A stretch of 64,000 bases of DNA, taken from Mycobacterium simulans. GTDB lineage: Bacteria > Actinomycetota > Actinomycetes > Mycobacteriales > Mycobacteriaceae. The stretch's first letter is position 1. Each line of letters begins with the position of its first letter. The notes under the pieces were generated by a model. It was given only the letters and a program-made list of their open reading frames with translations. It was not told the DNA's origin and made no database searches. The stretch spans positions 1,077,778-1,141,777 of the forward strand of contig NZ_OCVX01000003.1 of NCBI RefSeq assembly GCF_900232995.1. Direction: 5' to 3'. The translations under genes were made by a program, and so were the position numbers. Shown here in pieces: positions 26,231 through 35,701 of this stretch.

Positions 26231-26769
26231 TCATTGTGTCGGATAGACCACCCCGGTGAGTTCTTCGGAGACCGCCCACAGCCGTCGCTGCAGCCCGGTG
26301 TCGTGAGACTGGGCGCTGGATGCCACGACCTTCGGGTAGCCGCGAATTTCACCGAAGCCGTCGGGCCCGAAGTACTGGCCGCCGAGCACGGCAGGGTCGG
26401 TGGCGGCACGCAAGGTCGGCAGAGCACCCATGCCGGGGTCTTGAGCCAACGGCTCGATGAGCACGCTCGCCGCGGCGAGCAATCGGCGCAGGTTGCGCAT
26501 CAGCTCGGTGTTCGAGCCACCCGGGTGGGCGGCCGCCGCGATGGTGGTCCCGCTTGGGGCCAGTCGACGCTGCAACTCATAGGTGAAAAGCAGATTGGCG
26601 AGCTTGGATTGCCCGTAGGCCCCGACCCGGCTGTAGCGGCGTTCCCGCTGCAGGTCGTCGAAGTGGATTGCGGCGCGGATACGGTGGCCAATGCTACTGA
26701 CTGTCACCACCCGCGAGCCCACGACCGGCAACAATCGATCAAGCAGGAGCCACTCCTCGCTATGATTCA
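26231..26769 (-). pseudogene. Short-chain dehydrogenase lacking its N-terminal half
   Basis: The minus-strand frame encodes the second half of a classical SDR: SRVVTVSSIGHRIRAAIHFD then GAYGQSKLANLLFTYELQRR (the YxxxK pair) and the C-terminal lid YFGPDGFGEIRGYPK. The N-terminal Rossmann part, including the GxxxGxG NAD(P) motif and about 110 residues, is absent. The frame instead begins in the operator region shared with the TetR gene. The native start is therefore gone and the gene is probably inactive. It would have been controlled by the divergent TetR protein. Confidence 0.75.
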
Positions 26770-26830
26770 CTAAACGGGGCGAGCGCTCCGCTTGACTCCT
26801 CGGACTATACGGAACGAGCGCCCCGTTTAG
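26770..26830. promoter_or_regulatory. Long dyad upstream of the TetR gene (two operator boxes)
   Basis: Twelve-base arms CTAAACGGGGCG (26770-26781) and CGCCCCGTTTAG (26819-26830) are perfect inverted repeats separated by 37 bp. The inner sequences GAGCGCTCCG and CGGAACGAGC extend the symmetry imperfectly, giving two boxes that each look like a GC-rich TetR operator (GGGGCGAGCGCTCC and GGAACGAGCGCCCC). The right box ends 22 bp before the TetR start. Confidence 0.65.
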
Positions 26831-26852
26831 CAATGCCCTAGGAGGTTGCGAC

Positions 26853-27422
26853 TTGGTGCAGCGCGATAGGCCGGTACGCGCCGACGCTGCTCGTAACCGG
26901 GCGCGCGTCCTGGAGGTTGCCTACGAGACCTTTGCCGCCGAGGGACTATCAGTGCCGATCGATGAGATTGCTCGGCGCGCAGGAGTTGGTGCCGGCACTG
27001 TGTACCGGCATTTCCCGACCAAAGAAGCGCTGTTTCAGGCGGTGATCGCCGACCGGATGCGTCGCATTATCGACGAGGGCTACGCGTTGCTTGACTCCGA
27101 GCTGCCGGGTCAGGCGCTGTTTACGTTCCTGCGGTCGATGGTGCTGCAATGGGGCGCAGCGGACCGCGGCCTCGTCGAGGCACTGGCTGGTGTCGGGATC
27201 GATGTCAACAGCGCAGTCCCCCAGGCCGAGGAGGACTACTTGGGTCTGCTCGCCGATCTGTTGCGCGCCGCTCAGGATGCCGGCACCGCACGGCGGGACG
27301 TGGACGTGCATGACGTAAAGGCGCTGCTGGTCGGGTGTCAAGCCATGCAGGGCTATAACGCCGACATAGCCGAGCGGGTGACCGATGTGGCCCTCGACGG
27401 CCTTCGGGCAAGCCGATCTTGA
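26853..27422 (+). CDS. TetR-family repressor
   Basis: A 189-residue TetR protein. TTG 26853 has GGAGG seven bases upstream; GTG 26856 (MQRDRPV) is the alternative. The DNA-binding region is clear: ARVLEVAYETFAAEGLSVP, IDEIARRAGVGAGTVYRHFP then TKEALFQAVI. The C-terminal domain holds QALFTFLRSMVLQWGAADRG and a long helical region. The operator dyad and the truncated SDR gene lie immediately upstream on the other strand, so its historical target was that SDR and itself. Confidence 0.9.
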   Translation: MVQRDRPVRADAARNRARVLEVAYETFAAEGLSVPIDEIARRAGVGAGTVYRHFPTKEALFQAVIADRMRRIIDEGYALLDSELPGQALFTFLRSMVLQWGAADRGLVEALAGVGIDVNSAVPQAEEDYLGLLADLLRAAQDAGTARRDVDVHDVKALLVGCQAMQGYNADIAERVTDVALDGLRASRS

Positions 27423-27560
27423 ACCCGACCCGACGGCGAGCGTGCCCGATGCCACTGCCATCAGTAAGGTCGAGTACGCAATGGCCTATCGATGGCAGAT
27501 AGTCGTTGCAACGCGGAGTCTTTTCGAAATCTGACCGACAGTGACGCCGGGAGAAAAACC

Positions 27561-29795
27561 ATGAGCGCCGAGCAGCCGACCATCATTTACACGCTGACCG
27601 ACGAGGCGCCACTGTTGGCGACCTACGCCTTTTTGCCGATCGTGCGTGCCTTCGCCGAGCCTGCGGGTATCAAGATCGAGGCCAGTGACATCTCGCTGGC
27701 CGCCCGTATCCTGGCCGAGTTTCCCGATTGCCTGACCGAAGAGCAGCGGGTGCCCGACAACCTTGCCGAACTGGGCCGGCTCACGCAGTCCCCCGACACC
27801 AACATCATCAAGCTGCCGAACATCAGCGCGTCGGTGCCGCAGCTCGTGGCTGCCATCAAGGAACTACAGGGCAAGGGCTACAAGCTACCGGACTATCCGG
27901 AGAATCCGAAGACCGACGCAGAACGACAGCTACGCAAGCGCTATGCCAATGTCCTGGGCAGCGCTGTGAATCCCGTACTGCGGGAAGGAAACTCGGACCG
28001 CCGCGCGCCCAAGGCGGTCAAGGAATACGCGCGTAAGCACCCCCACAGCATGGGCGAGTGGTCAATGGCTTCGCGCACCCATGCGGCGACGATGAAGCAC
28101 GGCGACTTCTATCACGGCGAAAAGTCGATGACACTGGACCGCGCGCGCAACGTGAAGATGGAACTGCTGACCAAGAGCGGCAAGACGATCGTGCTCAAGC
28201 CCGAGGAGTCGCTGCAAGAGGGCGACATCATCGACAGCATGTTCATGAGCAAGAAGGCATTGTGCGAGTTCTATGAAGAGCAAATGGAGGACGCCCGCAA
28301 GACCGGCGTGATGTTCTCGCTGCACGTTAAGGCGACGATGATGAAGGTCTCGCACCCCATCGTCTTCGGCCATGCCGTGAAGGTCTTTTACCAGGATGCG
28401 TTCGCCAAGCACCAAGAGCTGTTCGATGAACTGGGCGTAAACGTCAACAACGGGATGGTCGATCTCTACAACAAGATCGAATCATTGCCCGCATCGCAAC
28501 ACGACGAGATCATCCGAGACCTGCACGCCTGCCACGAGCACCGCCCGGAGCTCGCCATGGTCGATTCGGCCAAGGGAATCACGAACTTCCATTCGCCCAG
28601 TGACGTGATCGTGGACGCCTCGATGCCGGCAATGATCCGCGCGGGCGGCAAGATGTACGGCGCCGACGGGCGGACCAAGGACACCAAGGCCGTGATGCCG
28701 GAGTCCACCTTCGCCCGCATCTACCAAGAACTCATCAACTTCTGTAAGACCAACGGCGCCTTCGATCCGGTCACCATGGGTACCGTCCCCAACGTCGGCC
28801 TGATGGCGCAGCAGGCCGAAGAGTACGGCTCACACGACAAGACATTCGAGATTCCCGAGGACGGCGTCGCCAACATCGTCGACCTGGCCACCGGCGAAGT
28901 GCTCATGACGCAGAATGTCGAAACCGGCGACATCTGGCGTATGCCCATCGTCAGAGACGCGCCGATCCGAGACTGGGTCAAGCTGGCGGTCACCCGCGCA
29001 CGTCTGTCGGGCATGCCGGTGTTGTTTTGGCTGGACCCTTATCGGCCGCACGAGAACGAGTTGATCAAGAAGGTCAAGAGATACCTAAAGGATCACGACA
29101 CCGAGGGCCTCGACATCCAGATCATGTCGCAGGTGCGGGCCATGCGGTACACGCTGGAACGGCTGATGCGCGGGCTGGACACCATCGCCGCCACCGGCAA
29201 CATCCTGCGCGACTACCTCACCGACCTGTTCCCGATTCTCGAGCTGGGCACCAGCGCCAAGATGCTGTCCATCGTGCCGCTGATGGCCGGCGGCGGCATG
29301 TACGAAACGGGGGCCGGCGGTTCGGCGCCCAAGCACGTCAAGCAGCTCGTGGAGGAGAATCATCTGCGCTGGGATTCACTCGGTGAGTTCCTCGCTCTGG
29401 GCGCCAGCCTGGAAGACATGGGCATCAAGACCGACAACAAGCGGGCCAAGATCCTGGCCAAGACGCTGGATGCCGCTACGGGCAAGCTCCTGGAGAACAA
29501 CAAGAGCCCGTCGCGCAAGACCGGTGAGCTGGACAACCGGGGAAGCCAGTTCTATCTCGCCATGTACTGGGCGCGAGAACTCGCCGCGCAGACCGAGGAC
29601 GAGGAGCTGCAAAAGCGCTTCACCGCACTCGCCGATGAGTTGACCAAGAACGAAGAGATCATCGTGGCCGAACTCAACGAGGCACAGGGCGAAGAGGTTG
29701 ACATCGGCGGTTACTACGCACCGGACCCCGACAAGACCGCGGCGGTGATGCGGCCGAGCAAAACGTTCAACACAGCACTGGCGGCGGCGTTTTAG
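27561..29795 (+). CDS. icd2: Monomeric NADP-dependent isocitrate dehydrogenase
   Basis: A 744-residue monomeric isocitrate dehydrogenase, matching the 745-residue M. tuberculosis Icd2 (Rv0066c). It converts isocitrate to 2-oxoglutarate with NADP+ and Mg2+ in the TCA cycle. ATG 27561 sits behind GGGAGAA; the open frame extends further upstream but without a ribosome binding site. Landmarks are [20 protein letters not shown] at the N-terminus, [21 protein letters not shown] [17 protein letters not shown], and [20 protein letters not shown] near the C-terminus. Its stop codon overlaps the stop of the convergent F420 oxidoreductase gene. Confidence 0.97.
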   Translation: MSAEQPTIIYTLTDEAPLLATYAFLPIVRAFAEPAGIKIEASDISLAARILAEFPDCLTEEQRVPDNLAELGRLTQSPDTNIIKLPNISASVPQLVAAIKELQGKGYKLPDYPENPKTDAERQLRKRYANVLGSAVNPVLREGNSDRRAPKAVKEYARKHPHSMGEWSMASRTHAATMKHGDFYHGEKSMTLDRARNVKMELLTKSGKTIVLKPEESLQEGDIIDSMFMSKKALCEFYEEQMEDARKTGVMFSLHVKATMMKVSHPIVFGHAVKVFYQDAFAKHQELFDELGVNVNNGMVDLYNKIESLPASQHDEIIRDLHACHEHRPELAMVDSAKGITNFHSPSDVIVDASMPAMIRAGGKMYGADGRTKDTKAVMPESTFARIYQELINFCKTNGAFDPVTMGTVPNVGLMAQQAEEYGSHDKTFEIPEDGVANIVDLATGEVLMTQNVETGDIWRMPIVRDAPIRDWVKLAVTRARLSGMPVLFWLDPYRPHENELIKKVKRYLKDHDTEGLDIQIMSQVRAMRYTLERLMRGLDTIAATGNILRDYLTDLFPILELGTSAKMLSIVPLMAGGGMYETGAGGSAPKHVKQLVEENHLRWDSLGEFLALGASLEDMGIKTDNKRAKILAKTLDAATGKLLENNKSPSRKTGELDNRGSQFYLAMYWARELAAQTEDEELQKRFTALADELTKNEEIIVAELNEAQGEEVDIGGYYAPDPDKTAAVMRPSKTFNTALAAAF

Positions 29796-30832
29796 TCGAT
29801 CAGTTCGCGAAGCATCCCGATGAGCTTGACCCGCTCGGCCGGCGTTCCCGCGATGGGCACCACGTTCAGGGTGGTAACGCCGGCCTCGCGAAACGCCGCG
29901 ACGCGTTCTTGGACGAACCCGGGTGCGCCGATCAGGTTGATGTCTCGCACGAGCTCATCGGGCACGGCCTTGGCGGCGCCGTCCTTGTCGCCCGCTAGAT
30001 AGAGCTCTTGAATGCGATCGGCTTGAGGTCCGTAGCCATAGTTGGTGGCCAGGGCGTGATAGAAGTTCTTGCCCTTGGCTCCCATTCCGCCGATGTAGAG
30101 GGCCAGCTGCGGTTTGACGAATTCGCGTAGCGGCTCGACGTCTTCTCCAATGGCCAGCATTGGGCCGGCGTACACGTCGAGCTCACCCAACACAGAGTCG
30201 CGTTTGGCCCGGCCTGCGGCCAAAGCCTGGCCCCACACCTGCTGGGCCTTCTCCGGCAGAAAGAAGATCGGCTGCCAGCCCTCGGCGATTTCGGCGGCCA
30301 GCTCAACGTTCTTCGGGCCGAGCGCGGCAACTAGGATCGGGATGCGTTCGCGGACAGGGTGATTGATGATCTTGAGCGGTTTACCCAGGCCGGTGCCCTG
30401 GTCGGCGGGCAGCGGAATCGTGTAATGCTTGCCCTGGTATTGCAGGTTCTCGCGACGCCACACCCGACGGCAGATCTCGATGACTTCGCGGGTGCGGGCG
30501 ATCGGGGCGTCATAGGGCACGCCGTGGAAACCCTCGATGACTTGTGGGCCCGAGGCGCCCAGGCCGAGCGTAAAGCGGCCGTCGGAAACGTAGTCGAGCC
30601 CGGCCGCGGTCATCGCGGTCAACGTGGGTGTTCGGGTGTACAGCTGCAGGATGCCCGAGGCCAGCTGCACCCGCTCAGTGCTGGCGGCCAGGTAGCCCAG
30701 CGCACTAACCGCGTCGAACGAATACGCCTCGGGGACAAAGACAATATCCAAACCGGCGCGCTCAAGCTCGGCCACTTCGGCTGCCACTTCCTTGAAGCCA
30801 CCCGCGTAGTTGATGGCCAATCCGATCCGCAT
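29792..30832 (-). CDS. F420-dependent luciferase-like oxidoreductase (Rv3520c type)
   Basis: A 346-residue enzyme of the bacterial-luciferase fold starting [13 protein letters not shown] at ATG 30832. Marks are [39 protein letters not shown] and [20 protein letters not shown] then [11 protein letters not shown]. The family uses coenzyme F420 in actinobacteria; M. tuberculosis Rv3520c is a near-length match. The substrate is unknown. It lies 2 bp downstream of the NTF2-like gene in a two-gene operon, probably regulated by the divergent PadR protein. Confidence 0.9.
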   Translation of the reverse strand: MRIGLAINYAGGFKEVAAEVAELERAGLDIVFVPEAYSFDAVSALGYLAASTERVQLASGILQLYTRTPTLTAMTAAGLDYVSDGRFTLGLGASGPQVIEGFHGVPYDAPIARTREVIEICRRVWRRENLQYQGKHYTIPLPADQGTGLGKPLKIINHPVRERIPILVAALGPKNVELAAEIAEGWQPIFFLPEKAQQVWGQALAAGRAKRDSVLGELDVYAGPMLAIGEDVEPLREFVKPQLALYIGGMGAKGKNFYHALATNYGYGPQADRIQELYLAGDKDGAAKAVPDELVRDINLIGAPGFVQERVAAFREAGVTTLNVVPIAGTPAERVKLIGMLRELID

Positions 30833-30834
30833 GA

Positions 30835-31266
30835 TCAACCCGCCTTCGCGTGGGCGAACTCTTCGGCCAGTTCCACAGCTTCTCGCTGGATCCGATCGAA
30901 TTGGGCCCCCATCGCCTCGGACAACGCCGTCGCACCCGACAACGGCCGCACCATCACCATGAAGTCGTCGATCAGACCGTCGTCGTCGAAGTGCAGAAAG
31001 TCGCAACCGGTGATCCTGGTGCCCGATACACCGCGTATCCCGGTCTCGAACACGAACGCATGGTCGTGTCCGTTGCTGTCGGCGATTTCGCGAACATAGT
31101 GAAAGTCTTCGAACACCCGCAGCACACCGCGCAGAATCGCGGCCGTGATCGGCTTGCCGATGTACGGCTTGAATGCCACCGGGCTGTTGAACACCACGGT
31201 TTCGGACAGCATCGCCTGGATGGCAGCCTCGTCGCGATCCTCGACTGCCTTGCGGAAGGGATGCAT
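30835..31266 (-). CDS. NTF2-like (SnoaL-type) small protein
   Basis: A 143-residue protein starting MHPFRKAVEDRDEAAIQAML at ATG 31266 behind GAGGTG. It has the NTF2/SnoaL alpha+beta layout: an N-terminal helical hairpin, TVVFNSPVAFKPYIGKP, FETGIRGVSGTRITGCDFLH and DDDGLIDDFMVMVRPL. Such proteins are binding pockets or isomerase-like enzymes; no catalytic set can be assigned. It is the first gene of the two-gene operon with the F420 enzyme, just downstream of a PadR operator. Confidence 0.8.
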   Translation of the reverse strand: MHPFRKAVEDRDEAAIQAMLSETVVFNSPVAFKPYIGKPITAAILRGVLRVFEDFHYVREIADSNGHDHAFVFETGIRGVSGTRITGCDFLHFDDDGLIDDFMVMVRPLSGATALSEAMGAQFDRIQREAVELAEEFAHAKAG

Positions 31267-31280
31267 CAGCACACCTCACA

Positions 31281-31299
31281 TAGTCAATTTGTTGAGTAG
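31281..31299. promoter_or_regulatory. PadR operator candidate 1
   Basis: TAGTCAATTTGTTGAGTAG matches a second site at 31346-31364 in 16 of 19 positions. It lies 15 bp upstream of the NTF2-like gene start, so binding would block that promoter. The two sites are 65 bp apart centre to centre. Confidence 0.6.
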
Positions 31300-31345
31300 G
31301 CGTGATTGACGCTAGAGGGGTTTCGTCAGTATGTCTATAGGCGAT

Positions 31346-31364
31346 TAATCATTTTGTTGATTAG
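31346..31364. promoter_or_regulatory. PadR operator candidate 2
   Basis: TAATCATTTTGTTGATTAG is a near-palindrome (TAATCA ... TGATTA) and the better of the two related sites in this divergent region. It lies 24 bp before the PadR start. Together with site 1 it forms the likely regulatory region of both transcripts. Confidence 0.65.
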
Positions 31365-31387
31365 TAGTGTTGTTGTACTATCAGCCG

Positions 31388-31987
31388 ATGTCGCTCCGAG
31401 ACGCGGTGTTGGCCGCACTCCTGGAGGGTGAGTCGTCGGGATACGACCTGGCCAAGGTCTTCGATGCGTCGGTGGCGAACTTCTGGATGGCCACCCCGCA
31501 GCAGCTGTATCGCGAACTCGACCGGCTTGCCGAGCAAGGACTCATTCAAGCGCGCGTCGTTCACCAAGAGCGCCGACCCAACAAACGCATGTACTCACTG
31601 ACCGAGGCGGGCCACGAAGCGATCCGGCAATTCACGGCCCGGCCGCCCAAACCATCGGTGATCCGCGATGAGCTGCTGGTCAAAGTCCAGGCCGCCGACG
31701 CCGGCGATACGCAGGCCGTCCGCGACTTCATCGCCGAACGATTGCAATGGGCCACAGCCAAACTGCAACGCTACGAACGGATACGGAACCGCATGCTCGA
31801 CGGTCGCACCGAGCAAGCCTTCTTGGCAGAAGCCGAACGAGTGGGACCCTACCTGACGCTGCAACGCGGAATCTCGTTCGAGCAAGAGAACATTCGGTGG
31901 GCCGAACACGCGCTGACCGTCATCGAACGTCGGCACCGGCATGACTCGGGCGAACCATTCGCCTATGGCGCGGGGCCCGCGAGGTAG
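31388..31987 (+). CDS. PadR-family transcriptional regulator
   Basis: A 199-residue PadR protein with ATG 31388 (MSLRDAVLAALLEGESSGYD). The winged helix reads LAALLEGESSGYDLAKVFDA then PQQLYRELDRLAEQGLIQAR, and the wing holds RRPNKRMYSLTEAGHEAI. The C-terminal half (ERLQWATAKLQRYERIRNRM) forms the long dimerisation helix of the Vinculin-like PadR class. It is divergent from the NTF2-like/F420 oxidoreductase operon with twin operators between. Its 3' end overlaps the convergent TetR gene by 25 bp. Confidence 0.92.
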   Translation: MSLRDAVLAALLEGESSGYDLAKVFDASVANFWMATPQQLYRELDRLAEQGLIQARVVHQERRPNKRMYSLTEAGHEAIRQFTARPPKPSVIRDELLVKVQAADAGDTQAVRDFIAERLQWATAKLQRYERIRNRMLDGRTEQAFLAEAERVGPYLTLQRGISFEQENIRWAEHALTVIERRHRHDSGEPFAYGAGPAR

Positions 31988-32520
31988 TGGGCTAGCACCG
32001 GTCGCAGCCAGTCAATGAGGGTTGCGTCGTCCATGTCGGCGAGCGCAGGGATGCACAGGATGTAGCGAGCCACCGCGAGGCCAAGCAGTTGCGATCCCAC
32101 GAGGGCAGCACGCTCGGCAGCGCGGTCGGCAACGACCACGGCCAGTGCGGGGGCCACCCGGTCGACAAACACCTCGAGTAGGGCGTCTGCGGCGGCGCGG
32201 TTTGTCGCGGCCGCGCGTAACAGTGGAAGAAATGGCCCCTGAGGACCCCAAACGCCGACGAACATCGGAACGAGCACGTCGGCAACGCTGTCGGGTGCGA
32301 CATCGGAGAGATCGGGAAATGTGATGTCGAATCGGGATGCCGCTGCGAAGAGTTCTGCCTTACTGCCGAAGTAGTGCATGACGAGCGCGGGATCGACGCC
32401 GGCCTCCGATGCGACCGAACGAATGGTGGTGCGCTCAAAGCCATGGTTCCCGAACTGCGCTCGCGCAGCGGCCAGGATCGTCGCTCGGGTGGCCTCGCCA
32501 TCACGCACCTTCGTCGCCAT
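31963..32520 (-). CDS. TetR-family repressor
   Basis: A 185-residue TetR protein starting MATKVRDGEATRATILAAAR at ATG 32520. The helix-turn-helix is ARAQFGNHGFERTTIRSVAS followed by EAGVDPALVMHYFGSKAELF. The C-terminal region (VGSQLLGLAVARYIL) matches the mycobacterial TetR_C-type domain. It is divergent from the operon starting at 32615. A perfect 22-bp palindrome between them is its likely binding site. Confidence 0.92.
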   Translation of the reverse strand: MATKVRDGEATRATILAAARAQFGNHGFERTTIRSVASEAGVDPALVMHYFGSKAELFAAASRFDITFPDLSDVAPDSVADVLVPMFVGVWGPQGPFLPLLRAAATNRAAADALLEVFVDRVAPALAVVVADRAAERAALVGSQLLGLAVARYILCIPALADMDDATLIDWLRPVLAHYLAGPAP

Positions 32521-32534
32521 GTCGAGCAGTGTAT

Positions 32535-32548
32535 TCAACAACTGTTGA
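32535..32548. promoter_or_regulatory. Operator half-site TCAACA-AC-TGTTGA
   Basis: A 14-bp dyad TCAACAACTGTTGA lies 15 bp upstream of the TetR gene start. It repeats the core of the larger palindrome at 32575-32596, so it is probably a second, weaker site serving autoregulation. Confidence 0.6.
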
Positions 32549-32574
32549 CACCGCACGCTTCGAGTCGTATGGTT

Positions 32575-32596
32575 GAGTTCAACAATTGTTGAACTC
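32575..32596. promoter_or_regulatory. Perfect 22-bp operator palindrome
   Basis: Arms GAGTTCAACAA and TTGTTGAACTC meet without a spacer, giving a perfect 22-bp palindrome 18 bp before the start at 32615. It shares the TTCAACA core with the site at 32535. This is a strong TetR operator candidate for the three-gene operon downstream. Confidence 0.75.
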
Positions 32597-32614
32597 CCTG
32601 GCAGGAGGTCGATA

Positions 32615-33022
32615 ATGACCGTCACAGCCATCCAGATCGGACTCGACCCCGAGGTCATTGACTACTCGTCCGCCGACTTCGCCCAATTCCCCGGCCTGTC
32701 CAAGGAGAAGCTACGGGCCGCCAACGACGACAACGTCGCGGCGCTGCGCGCCGCCGGCTATCACGTCGACAACTGCCTTATCGCCTTCGGCGAAGCGGGC
32801 GCCGAGAAAGCCCGTCGGTGGCTCGGCGCCACACGCTATGACGCGGTGCTCATCGGTGCCGGCGTGCGGCTGGTCGCGAGCAACACGCTGCTGTTCGAGT
32901 CGGTCGTCAACGCCGCACACATCACCCAGCCCGGCTGCCGCTTCGTTTTCAATCGCGCGGCCACCGCGACCCCCGACGATATCCGCCGCTGGTATCCATA
33001 TCCGGAGGCGGTGACGCGATGA
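32615..33022 (+). CDS. Conserved hypothetical protein
   Basis: A 135-residue protein with ATG 32615 and GGAGG eight bases upstream. Segments such as QIGLDPEVIDYSSADFAQFP, YDAVLIGAGVRLV and ESVVNAAHITQPGCRFVFN suggest a small alpha/beta fold, but I recognise no family. It is coupled to the monooxygenase gene (ATGA overlap at 33019) and sits behind the TetR palindrome, so it likely serves the same substrate. Confidence 0.75.
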   Translation: MTVTAIQIGLDPEVIDYSSADFAQFPGLSKEKLRAANDDNVAALRAAGYHVDNCLIAFGEAGAEKARRWLGATRYDAVLIGAGVRLVASNTLLFESVVNAAHITQPGCRFVFNRAATATPDDIRRWYPYPEAVTR

Positions 33023-34482
33023 CCACGCGCGAAGTTGACGTCCTGGTCGTCGGCGCGGGGCCGACGGGGCTGACGGCCGCCGGTGACCTCGCACGGGCGG
33101 GTCGCTCAGTCGCCGTCCTGGAGCGCTGGCCAACGGTCAACCCGTCGAGCCGCGCGTTTGCCACGATGGCGCGCACGCTTGAAGTTCTCGACGCCCGCGG
33201 ACTCGCTGACGACCTGTTAGAGCACTCGCACAGGGCGCCGGGGGTCACAATCTTCGCCGGTGCCCGCATTGACCTCACGCACCTGGATTCGCCCTATCGA
33301 TTCGTGATGATCACGGCGCAGACCAATGTTGATCGGGCGCTGGTCGGGTACGCCGGCGCGCAGGGCGCCGAAATCCGGCGTGGCATCGAGGTCATCGGAG
33401 TCGAGCAGGATGCTGATGGCGTGATGGTGACCGTACGGGCGGAAGCCGACCAGCGCTCCCGCTGGCGGGCGCGCTATGTGATCGGCGCCGACGGGGCACA
33501 CAGCACCGTTCGCGCCTTGGTAGGCGCGGATTTTCGGGGTAAGCCGGTCCTGTCGTCGGTCGTGCTCGCCGATGTGAAGCTGTCGCGCGGACCATCCGAT
33601 GGCGGGCTCACGCTGAACAGCACCCGCGACGTGTTCGCGTTCCTGGCCCCGTACGGATCTTCGTGGTACCGGGCGATGCTATGGGACCGCAGCAATCAAG
33701 TGCCCGACAACGCACCGGTGGACCGGGGGGAGATCGTCGCCATCTTGACACGGGCAATGGGCATGGACCCCGGCATGATCGATGTGGGGTGGAAGTCCCG
33801 ATTCCATTGCGACGAACGACAAGTCGCGCAATACCGGCATGGTCGCGTGTTCTTGGCCGGAGACGCGGCCCACGTTCACTCCCCCATGGGCGGGCAGGGC
33901 ATGAACACCGGAATTCAGGACGCGGCAAACCTCGCGTGGAAGATCGACGCGGTGATCGGGGGTGCCGACGACGCCGTGCTTGACAGCTACCACGACGAAC
34001 GTCATCCGATTGGCAAGCGGGTGCTGCTGCAGTCCGGACTCATGGCGCGTGCCATTACGCTTCATCCGCGAGGTGCTCGACTGATTCGAAACCTCTTGGT
34101 GCCCAAGTTACTTCGTGTCCCCCGCGCGCGCGACGCGGTAGCCGGCAGCTTCGCGGGAACGACGTTGCGGTACGCGCGTCGCAGCCGCGAGAGCCGTCTG
34201 GTAGGCGCCCGTGCGACGCAGATTCCGTTGACGCAAGGCCGACTCACACAACTACAACGTCAGCCCGGCTTTGTTTTCGTTCGCGAGCACGCTGCGACTC
34301 CGGTTGAAGTAGCGGCATTCCAGGCGGAACGCTCCGATCGCGGTCCAGCTGTATTGGTCCGGCCCGACGGCTACGCAGCGTGGGCCGGCGACTCGGCCGA
34401 TCGGGCCGCATGGTCCGCGGCTCTTACCCGGTGGACGGGACCAGTTTCTTGTGTGCCCGCTCGCGCCCAGCGTGCACGGTAG
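33019..34482 (+). CDS. FAD-dependent aromatic hydroxylase-type monooxygenase
   Basis: A 487-residue class A flavin monooxygenase. It has the FAD motif VLVVGAGPTGLTAAGDLARA, the DG motif VIGADGAHSTVRALVGA and the GD motif VFLAGDAAHVHSPMGGQGMN then TGIQDAANLAWKID. The ATG overlaps the preceding stop (ATGA). Its C-terminus retains the VLVRPDGYAAWAGDSADRAA tail shared with the other monooxygenases in the window. It is a probable detoxification or catabolic enzyme induced through the TetR protein at 31963; the ligand is unknown. Confidence 0.92.
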   Translation: MTTREVDVLVVGAGPTGLTAAGDLARAGRSVAVLERWPTVNPSSRAFATMARTLEVLDARGLADDLLEHSHRAPGVTIFAGARIDLTHLDSPYRFVMITAQTNVDRALVGYAGAQGAEIRRGIEVIGVEQDADGVMVTVRAEADQRSRWRARYVIGADGAHSTVRALVGADFRGKPVLSSVVLADVKLSRGPSDGGLTLNSTRDVFAFLAPYGSSWYRAMLWDRSNQVPDNAPVDRGEIVAILTRAMGMDPGMIDVGWKSRFHCDERQVAQYRHGRVFLAGDAAHVHSPMGGQGMNTGIQDAANLAWKIDAVIGGADDAVLDSYHDERHPIGKRVLLQSGLMARAITLHPRGARLIRNLLVPKLLRVPRARDAVAGSFAGTTLRYARRSRESRLVGARATQIPLTQGRLTQLQRQPGFVFVREHAATPVEVAAFQAERSDRGPAVLVRPDGYAAWAGDSADRAAWSAALTRWTGPVSCVPARAQRAR

Positions 34483-34495
34483 TGTGCATACAGCG

Positions 34496-35701
34496 ATGAA
34501 AGTTGTGCTGGCGGGCTACGGAAGTCGCGGCGATGTCGAACCCTGCGCCGCCGTTGGCCGGGAGCTGCTGCACCGAGGCCATGACGTGCACATGGCGGTC
34601 CCGCCCAACATGGTTGGCTTCGTCGAATCGGCGGGTCTCGCTGCGGCCGCCTACGGGCCGGACTCACGGGAGCAGATGAACCCGGCATCCAATCTGGTCC
34701 GCAACCTAGCGACCAACATCCAGAATCCGATCAGCATGCTAACGCAAGTCATTGAGCACGTTAGCCACGTCCACGCGGAGAAGAGCACGGCGCTGACGTC
34801 ACTGACGGACGGGGCCGATCTGCTCGTGACGAGCTTCAACGAACAGGGATTGGCCGCCAATGTCGCTGAGTACCATGGTATTCCGCTGGCGGCGCTGCAC
34901 TTCTTCCCGGCGCGGATCTGGGCATCTGGAGGCCCGGCACCGCTTATAGCGAAGGCGGCGGAAGACGCGCAACGCCGCGCACTGGGCTTGCCGGAGTCAT
35001 CCGGACCTTTGACACCACCACTGGAGATCCAGGCCTACGACGAGCTCTGCTTGCCCGGGCCGGCATTCGAATGGGTGGAACCGGACCGTCGACGGCCCTT
35101 CGTCGGAGCGCTGACGCTGCAGTTGCCGACCAATTCCGACGATGAGGTGCTGTCCTGGATCGCCGCCGGAACGCCGCCAATCTACTTCGGCTTCGGCAGC
35201 ACACCGATTGCGTCGGCCGCTGATACGGTCGCCATGATCAGCGGGGCCTGTGAGCGACTGGGCGAGCGCGCGCTAATTTGCAGTGGGCCGAACGACTTCC
35301 ACGGGCTTCCGCAACCCGGCCACGTAAAGATGGTCGACGACGTGAACCACGCGGCCATCCTTCCGGCGTGCCGCGCGGTCGTCCACCATGGGGGCGCCGG
35401 CACTACCGCCGCATGCATGCGGGCGGGTATACCAATGTTGATCCTCTGGCTCTGGCTCGATCAACCGATCTGGGCAGCCGCGATCACACAACTGGAAGTC
35501 GGTGCTGCGCAGCCCTTTTCAGCCACCACCCAGGATTCACTGGTGGCGGACCTGCGTGCCATTTTGGCTCCGCCATGCGTTGCTAAGGCCCGTGAAATGG
35601 CCGCGCAGATGACCGCTCCCACCAAAAGCGTTGCCACAGCCGGCGATCTGCTCGAACAGCTTGTTACGCCGCTATCCCGACGCGCCGCACGGCACCCGTG
35701 A
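34496..35701 (+). CDS. Glycosyltransferase of the UDP-sugar/GT28-like group (Rv1524/Rv1526c type)
   Basis: A 401-residue glycosyltransferase with ATG 34496, 13 bp after the monooxygenase. The N-terminal acceptor domain opens VVLAGYGSRGDVEPCAAVGR, and the C-terminal donor domain holds VVHHGGAGTTAACMRAGIPM and the LDQPIWAAAITQLEVG helix typical of GT1/GT28 enzymes. M. tuberculosis Rv1524 and Rv1526c, and the rtfA-type enzymes of glycopeptidolipid synthesis, are the nearest in memory. As the third gene of the TetR-controlled operon it may glycosylate the hydroxylated product of the monooxygenase (inference). The 3' end overlaps the convergent gene by 38 bp. Confidence 0.85.
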   Translation: MKVVLAGYGSRGDVEPCAAVGRELLHRGHDVHMAVPPNMVGFVESAGLAAAAYGPDSREQMNPASNLVRNLATNIQNPISMLTQVIEHVSHVHAEKSTALTSLTDGADLLVTSFNEQGLAANVAEYHGIPLAALHFFPARIWASGGPAPLIAKAAEDAQRRALGLPESSGPLTPPLEIQAYDELCLPGPAFEWVEPDRRRPFVGALTLQLPTNSDDEVLSWIAAGTPPIYFGFGSTPIASAADTVAMISGACERLGERALICSGPNDFHGLPQPGHVKMVDDVNHAAILPACRAVVHHGGAGTTAACMRAGIPMLILWLWLDQPIWAAAITQLEVGAAQPFSATTQDSLVADLRAILAPPCVAKAREMAAQMTAPTKSVATAGDLLEQLVTPLSRRAARHP

